DNA of 43,641 bases from Chloroflexota bacterium (GTDB taxonomy: Bacteria > Chloroflexota > Chloroflexia > Chloroflexales > Roseiflexaceae). The translations under genes were made by a program, and so were the position numbers. Below the pieces are notes generated by a model. It made no database searches. It was not told the DNA's origin and was given only the letters and a program-made list of their open reading frames with translations. Positions within the stretch are counted from its first letter, which is position 1; every line of letters begins with the position of its first letter. Positions 40,668 to 43,641 of this stretch are shown piece by piece. The stretch lies in NCBI GenBank assembly GCA_013388755.1, contig JACAEQ010000132.1:1-43641 (forward strand). Reading direction: 5' to 3'.

Positions 40668-41225
40668 ATGAAAGAAAAGCGTATGAGTGAACATGAACTT
40701 GCGCGCTGGTTGTACCAAGGAGCGCTGGCATTATCGGAAGGGCGACGCGACGAAGCGCAGCGGCTCCTGCTGCAGGTCATTGAACAGGACGACCAGAACG
40801 AACAGGCCTGGCTCTGGTTGAGCGGCGCAGTTGATGACCCGGCTGATCAGCAGGTGGCACTGGAAAACGTGCTGGCGATCAACCCCCGCAATGCCGCCGC
40901 GCACGCAGGGCTCACCTGGTTGCTCGAGCACGCACAGCCAGCGGGTTCGCCTGTGGCGCCCGCGCCCCTTGTCGATCCGGAAGGGCCATGGGTGCCACCG
41001 CCGCCCTATGACGAGAATGATGTCGTCGAGATCATGTGCTGGCAGTGCCAGGCCACGCTCTATAGTGTCGCACCCTTCTGCTGGCAGTGCCACACCCCGG
41101 TGCACTCCTGCAACAATTGTGTCTTCCGTGACGACATGCGCTGCAAACCCTTGCAGGGGCTCACCAGCACACTTGCCCAGACGGCGATCAATGAGTGCCC
41201 GTGGTGGCGCCCGGTGCAGCGATAA
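40668..41225 (+). CDS. TPR and zinc-ribbon protein of unknown function
   Basis: The 185-residue protein has TPR-like helices at residues 8-85 (LYQGALALSEGRRDEAQRLL, NEQAWLWLSGAVDDP, NVLAINPRNAAAHAGLTWLL). A Pro-rich linker leads to a cysteine-rich tail with CWQC...CWQC (12 residues between) and SCNNC...C, suggesting one or two zinc sites. I do not recognise a named family; similar TPR/zinc-ribbon proteins occur in Chloroflexota. The start could also be the ATG at 40683. Its 3' end overlaps the convergent small minus-strand gene by 38 bp. Confidence 0.75.
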   Translation: MKEKRMSEHELARWLYQGALALSEGRRDEAQRLLLQVIEQDDQNEQAWLWLSGAVDDPADQQVALENVLAINPRNAAAHAGLTWLLEHAQPAGSPVAPAPLVDPEGPWVPPPPYDENDVVEIMCWQCQATLYSVAPFCWQCHTPVHSCNNCVFRDDMRCKPLQGLTSTLAQTAINECPWWRPVQR

Positions 41226-41442
41226 GGCGCGCATCGGCCTCCTCCCAGCCAACCCAGAAGTTGTCGCGCCGTACATACTGCTCGGCTCTGACCTGCACGC
41301 CGGGAACGTCGGCCTGGTCGAGCTGGTTGACCAGGACGACATTTGGCCTGGTCTTGAAATGGCGAATGTATGCAGCGATCGCTTCTTCGATCTTGGTGGC
41401 TGCCGCCTTCCTGGCGTTGTCATCAAACCACATCATGTACAT
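41188..41442 (-). CDS. Small protein of unknown function, possibly SOS-regulated
   Basis: The 84-residue product starts MYMMWFDDNARKAAATKIEE. It reads as a helix (ATKIEEAIAAYIRHFKTRP), a strand (NVVLVNQ), then VRAEQYVRRDNFWVGWEE. I do not recognise a family. The ATG at 41442 follows GGGAGG with 7-nt spacing. About 264 nt upstream, on the same strand, a near-consensus promoter has a perfect TCGAAC-N4-GTTCGA palindrome filling its spacer, so the gene may be under LexA (SOS) control; this is inference. Its last 38 bp overlap the end of the convergent TPR/zinc-ribbon gene. Confidence 0.65.
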   Translation of the reverse strand: MYMMWFDDNARKAAATKIEEAIAAYIRHFKTRPNVVLVNQLDQADVPGVQVRAEQYVRRDNFWVGWEEADARLIAAPGATTGTH

Positions 41443-41712
41443 GCTGTTCCTCCCGGCATGGTCACTGTTCTTGCTGCTCCTGCAATGCCGTTTTCCATCG
41501 GTGGGGCGACGTGAACCGGCGCCTGCACACGCCTTCTCGCCACCAGTGTGCCGACGCATCGGCAGGCGCCGCTACCGGGGACCGCCCGTGAACCCCGACG
41601 ATGACCGGTCACCTGAGATGCACGAACCGGCACCCGGCACCTGACGGCAGGCACCCCTCAAACAGCGCGGCACCCGCCCCTGTTCCTCGCGCAACGCACC
41701 GCCTGCAATTTC

Positions 41713-41741
41713 AGTATAATCGAACATATGTTCGAAGTCAA
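41713..41741 (-). promoter_or_regulatory. Minus-strand promoter with a LexA-type operator in its spacer
   Basis: TTGACT (41741-41736), 17 bp and TATACT (41718-41713) make a strong sigma-70 promoter. The spacer contains the perfect 16-bp palindrome TCGAACATATGTTCGA (41720-41735), which matches the SOS-box form CGAAC-N4-GTTCG used by Bacillus and mycobacterial LexA. A repressor bound there would block RNA polymerase. A plus-strand TATAAT (41715-41720) abuts the palindrome but lacks a good -35 box. Confidence 0.7.
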
Positions 41742-41801
41742 GCATCGGTTCCCACGTTCACACCTCTGATGACGGTGAACAGTTCCACATCAAGCCTGCT
41801 C

Positions 41802-41830
41802 TTGACAAACCACGATTGTTGGCATATCAT
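41802..41830 (+). promoter_or_regulatory. Promoter for the nicotinate phosphoribosyltransferase gene
   Basis: A perfect TTGACA (41802-41807), a 17-bp spacer and TATCAT (41825-41830) lie 40 bp before the ATG. ATTGTT (41815-41820) and AACAAT (41845-41850), an inverted pair, and TGGCAT/ATGCCA (41820-41825, 41853-41858) flank the start site and could be operator half-sites, with low confidence. Confidence 0.75.
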
Positions 41831-41869
41831 AATAGTGTCAATATAACAATAAATGCCAGAGGGTGAAAC

Positions 41870-43225
41870 ATGAGTATCTTTGACAACCGCCGTCTCACCA
41901 ACGACACCTTCAAACTTGACGCCGAGCGCATGCGAGCCGGCTGGTACTCCGACAAGTATTTCGAGAATATTGTCGGTATGTTGAGCGCACTGGCGCGACG
42001 CGGCTATCGCTTTGGTGGCGAGTCGCCGCGTCTGGCGGCCGCAGGCGTTGTTCCGCGCGACCTCGATATTGGCAACATCGAAGTTGAGATGCAATGGTTC
42101 ACCCGTCGCCGCCCCTTTTCCGTTGTTGCCGGGGTTGATAAAGCGCTCGCCATGTTGCAGCTCTGTACCGGCCATTTCGACGAGCAGGGTCATTTCGTTC
42201 ATACCTACGATCAACTCGAGGTCGAAGCCGTCCATGACGGGGTCATCGTGCGCTACGACGGTGATCCGCTCAATGTTCAGCCCGTGCTGCGCGTACGCGG
42301 GCGTTACCGCGACTTCGCGCTGCTTGAGACGCCGACCCTGGGCACGCTCACGCGCGCGACCCGTATCGCCACGAACGTTTATAATGTGCTGGTTGCTGCG
42401 CGCGGTAAGCCCGTGCTGTTCTTCCCGGCGCGCTTCGATGCTCACGAGGTGCAGGCCGCCGACGGTTATGCCTACAATATTGCCGTCCAGCGATTCAACC
42501 TGGACTATGGTCACCGGCTCGGCGCATTCATTTCGACCGATGCACAGGGCGACTGGTGGGGGGGGCTTGGCGGCGGTACGGTTGCACACGCGGCGATCGC
42601 AGCATTCCTTGGCGATACGGTCGAATGTATGCTGGCGTTTGCCGAGACGCGACCGGTTGAGATTCCGCGCATCGCGCTGATTGATTTCGACAACGATTGC
42701 GTCGGCACAACGCTTGCGGTCATGGACGCCCTGTTTCACCGTTATCGCGAGTTGATGGACGGCGGGCATGTTGATGCAGCTCGCTGCTACAAGCTCTATG
42801 GCGTGCGGCCCGATACCAGCGGCTCCGTGCGGGATGTCAGCGTGCCACCGCTGGGTAATCGCAAGCTCGATATGGGTGTCAATCCGCGGCTGGTGTTCTA
42901 CTTGCGGCAGGCGATTGACGAGGCCTGGAAGCGCTGGACATTGACGCCGGAGTGGGTGCAACCTGCCCAGCAGTGGTGCCGCGATGTGAAGATTGTCGTG
43001 ACCGGCGGCTTTGGCCCGAAGAAGATACGCCGCTTCGAAGAACTGGGCGTGCCGGTTGACATTTATGGCGTCGGTTCATCGCTTTTCTCCAACAGCGATG
43101 AGGAAGGTACCAATAACGATTTCACAGCCGATGTTGTGCGCGTCAAAATTGGTGATGTCTGGTATGACATGGCGAAGGTGGGCCGGCGCGCCTGCGATAA
43201 CCCCGACCTGGTGCGTGTTCAGTGA
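41870..43225 (+). CDS. pncB: Nicotinate phosphoribosyltransferase family protein
   Basis: The 451-residue protein fits the nicotinate/quinolinate phosphoribosyltransferase superfamily. Its N-terminal part has YFxNIVGMLSALARRGYRFGG and GNIEVEMQWFTRRRPFSVVAGVDKAL; its barrel has LIDFDNDCVGTTLA; and the late VVTGGFGPKKIRRFEELGVP and VDIYGVGSSLFSN segments form the phosphate-binding site. The reaction makes nicotinate mononucleotide from nicotinate and PRPP in NAD salvage. Among the family it looks like the longer form seen in Chloroflexota. It has its own strong promoter and a GAGGGTG ribosome-binding site. Confidence 0.88.
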   Translation: MSIFDNRRLTNDTFKLDAERMRAGWYSDKYFENIVGMLSALARRGYRFGGESPRLAAAGVVPRDLDIGNIEVEMQWFTRRRPFSVVAGVDKALAMLQLCTGHFDEQGHFVHTYDQLEVEAVHDGVIVRYDGDPLNVQPVLRVRGRYRDFALLETPTLGTLTRATRIATNVYNVLVAARGKPVLFFPARFDAHEVQAADGYAYNIAVQRFNLDYGHRLGAFISTDAQGDWWGGLGGGTVAHAAIAAFLGDTVECMLAFAETRPVEIPRIALIDFDNDCVGTTLAVMDALFHRYRELMDGGHVDAARCYKLYGVRPDTSGSVRDVSVPPLGNRKLDMGVNPRLVFYLRQAIDEAWKRWTLTPEWVQPAQQWCRDVKIVVTGGFGPKKIRRFEELGVPVDIYGVGSSLFSNSDEEGTNNDFTADVVRVKIGDVWYDMAKVGRRACDNPDLVRVQ

Positions 43226-43249
43226 CCCTGCACGTGGTACCATGGCGGC

Positions 43250-43641
43250 ATGAATGTCCATTCTCTGCATCGTGCTCTGCCGTGCACACGGCACGCCGCT
43301 GGCGTGGTGCGCAGCGCCCTGTTCGACTGGCGTCCGCTGGCGCTGGTTGCGGTCTATGTGTTGCTGACGTTACTGTTCACCCAGCTTCCCTTCAGCTATG
43401 GCTTCCGGCCCGGGATTGAGCGCGGCCCGGGGAGCGACGCGCCGTTCTTACAGAGCTTCTATCCGCACGAAGGTGTCTGGCCCGATGGCATGTTTCGCTG
43501 GTCGAAAGGTGACGCGCCGCTCATTGTCATACCCGGCACTGGCCGGCGCCCGGTGATTCTCGATCTGATGATCGTCTCGCACCGCGCACAATGGATTCCT
43601 GACGCGCCCCCCCCGCCGCTCACCCAGCACCCAGCCGGGGC
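43250..43641 (+). CDS. Membrane protein, N-terminal part (runs off the window)
   Basis: The frame is open from the ATG at 43250 to the window end (130 codons). After a basic N-terminus (MNVHSLHRALPCTRHAAG) comes a membrane helix (LALVAVYVLLTLLFTQLPF, about residues 31-50). A polar region follows (SDAPFLQSFYPHEGVWPDGMFRWSKGDA-type sequence, then PLIVIPGTGRRPVILDLMI). This pattern is reminiscent of the start of large membrane glycosyltransferase-like proteins in Chloroflexota, but the diagnostic part is missing. It begins 24 bp after the nicotinate phosphoribosyltransferase gene. Confidence 0.55.
   Translation, partial: MNVHSLHRALPCTRHAAGVVRSALFDWRPLALVAVYVLLTLLFTQLPFSYGFRPGIERGPGSDAPFLQSFYPHEGVWPDGMFRWSKGDAPLIVIPGTGRRPVILDLMIVSHRAQWIPDAPPPPLTQHPAG

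Noticed and set aside
41433-41654. 73-codon minus-strand frame in the leader of the small putative SOS gene
   Set aside because: Its composition is Arg/Pro/Gly/Val-rich, as in random GC-rich frames, and it lacks a good ribosome-binding site; the 84-residue gene has both a good site and plausible sequence.
41815-41858. Inverted half-sites at the pncB start as a defined NAD-repressor operator
   Set aside because: The arms are only six bases with long gaps and match no operator I can name; kept only as a note on the promoter.

Overview
The window is GC-rich, densely coding bacterial DNA, most likely from a filamentous member of the Chloroflexota (Roseiflexus, Chloroflexus or Kouleothrix type). 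The evidence is the gene mix: a large Ser/Thr kinase with TPR repeats, a VanW protein, a Roadblock/LC7 protein beside a giant TPR protein, a subtilase with ETGH...FWR...FG-type C-terminal repeats common in this phylum, and several large multi-domain fusions. The assignment is inference from gene content; there is no rRNA here.

Layout. 1-5700: tail of a repeat-rich protein, an SRPBCC/zinc-ribbon/class III cyclase, ssb, and a glycosyltransferase-methyltransferase fusion. ssb and the fusion gene are driven by divergent promoters with overlapping -35 boxes. 5.7-8.7 kb: a zinc-ribbon/pseudokinase/GT-C membrane glycosyltransferase. 8.7-13 kb is a decayed region: a two-unit 36-bp repeat with CRISPR-like spacing, an ECF sigma factor cut short by an IS21-type remnant, a ppc pseudogene (nonsense codon, two frameshifts, large deletion) and two MITE-like elements. 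13-19 kb (minus strand): secG with a peptide-type ABC solute-binding protein, then a Ser/Thr kinase-TPR gene with an esterase. 19.5-30 kb: MFS transporter, PfkB sugar kinase, subtilase, PIG-L deacetylase, radC, vanW, a remnant of fmt, a glycoside-hydrolase-like protein and ndk. 30-34.4 kb: a Roadblock/LC7 gene behind a 1310-residue TPR protein carrying many copies of a PF[ST]LEELGLS-type motif and a segment resembling sigma-70 region 1.1. 34.6-43.6 kb: tRNA-Pro(GGG), a small unknown gene, a coupled trio (PHP/AlbA-like protein, secreted three-repeat protein, selA), a TPR/zinc-ribbon protein, a small minus-strand gene whose likely promoter holds a perfect LexA-type palindrome, a nicotinate phosphoribosyltransferase and the start of a membrane protein.

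Intergenic spaces are rich in short dispersed repeats. One family of about 130 bp occurs in four copies plus a one-block fragment, a second family of about 73 bp twice, and a MITE with CCTRTCCGAA-type ends twice. The strongest candidates for undescribed biology are the motif-array/Roadblock pair, the pseudokinase-glycosyltransferase fusion, the PHP/AlbA-like operon, and the small gene behind the LexA-type site.
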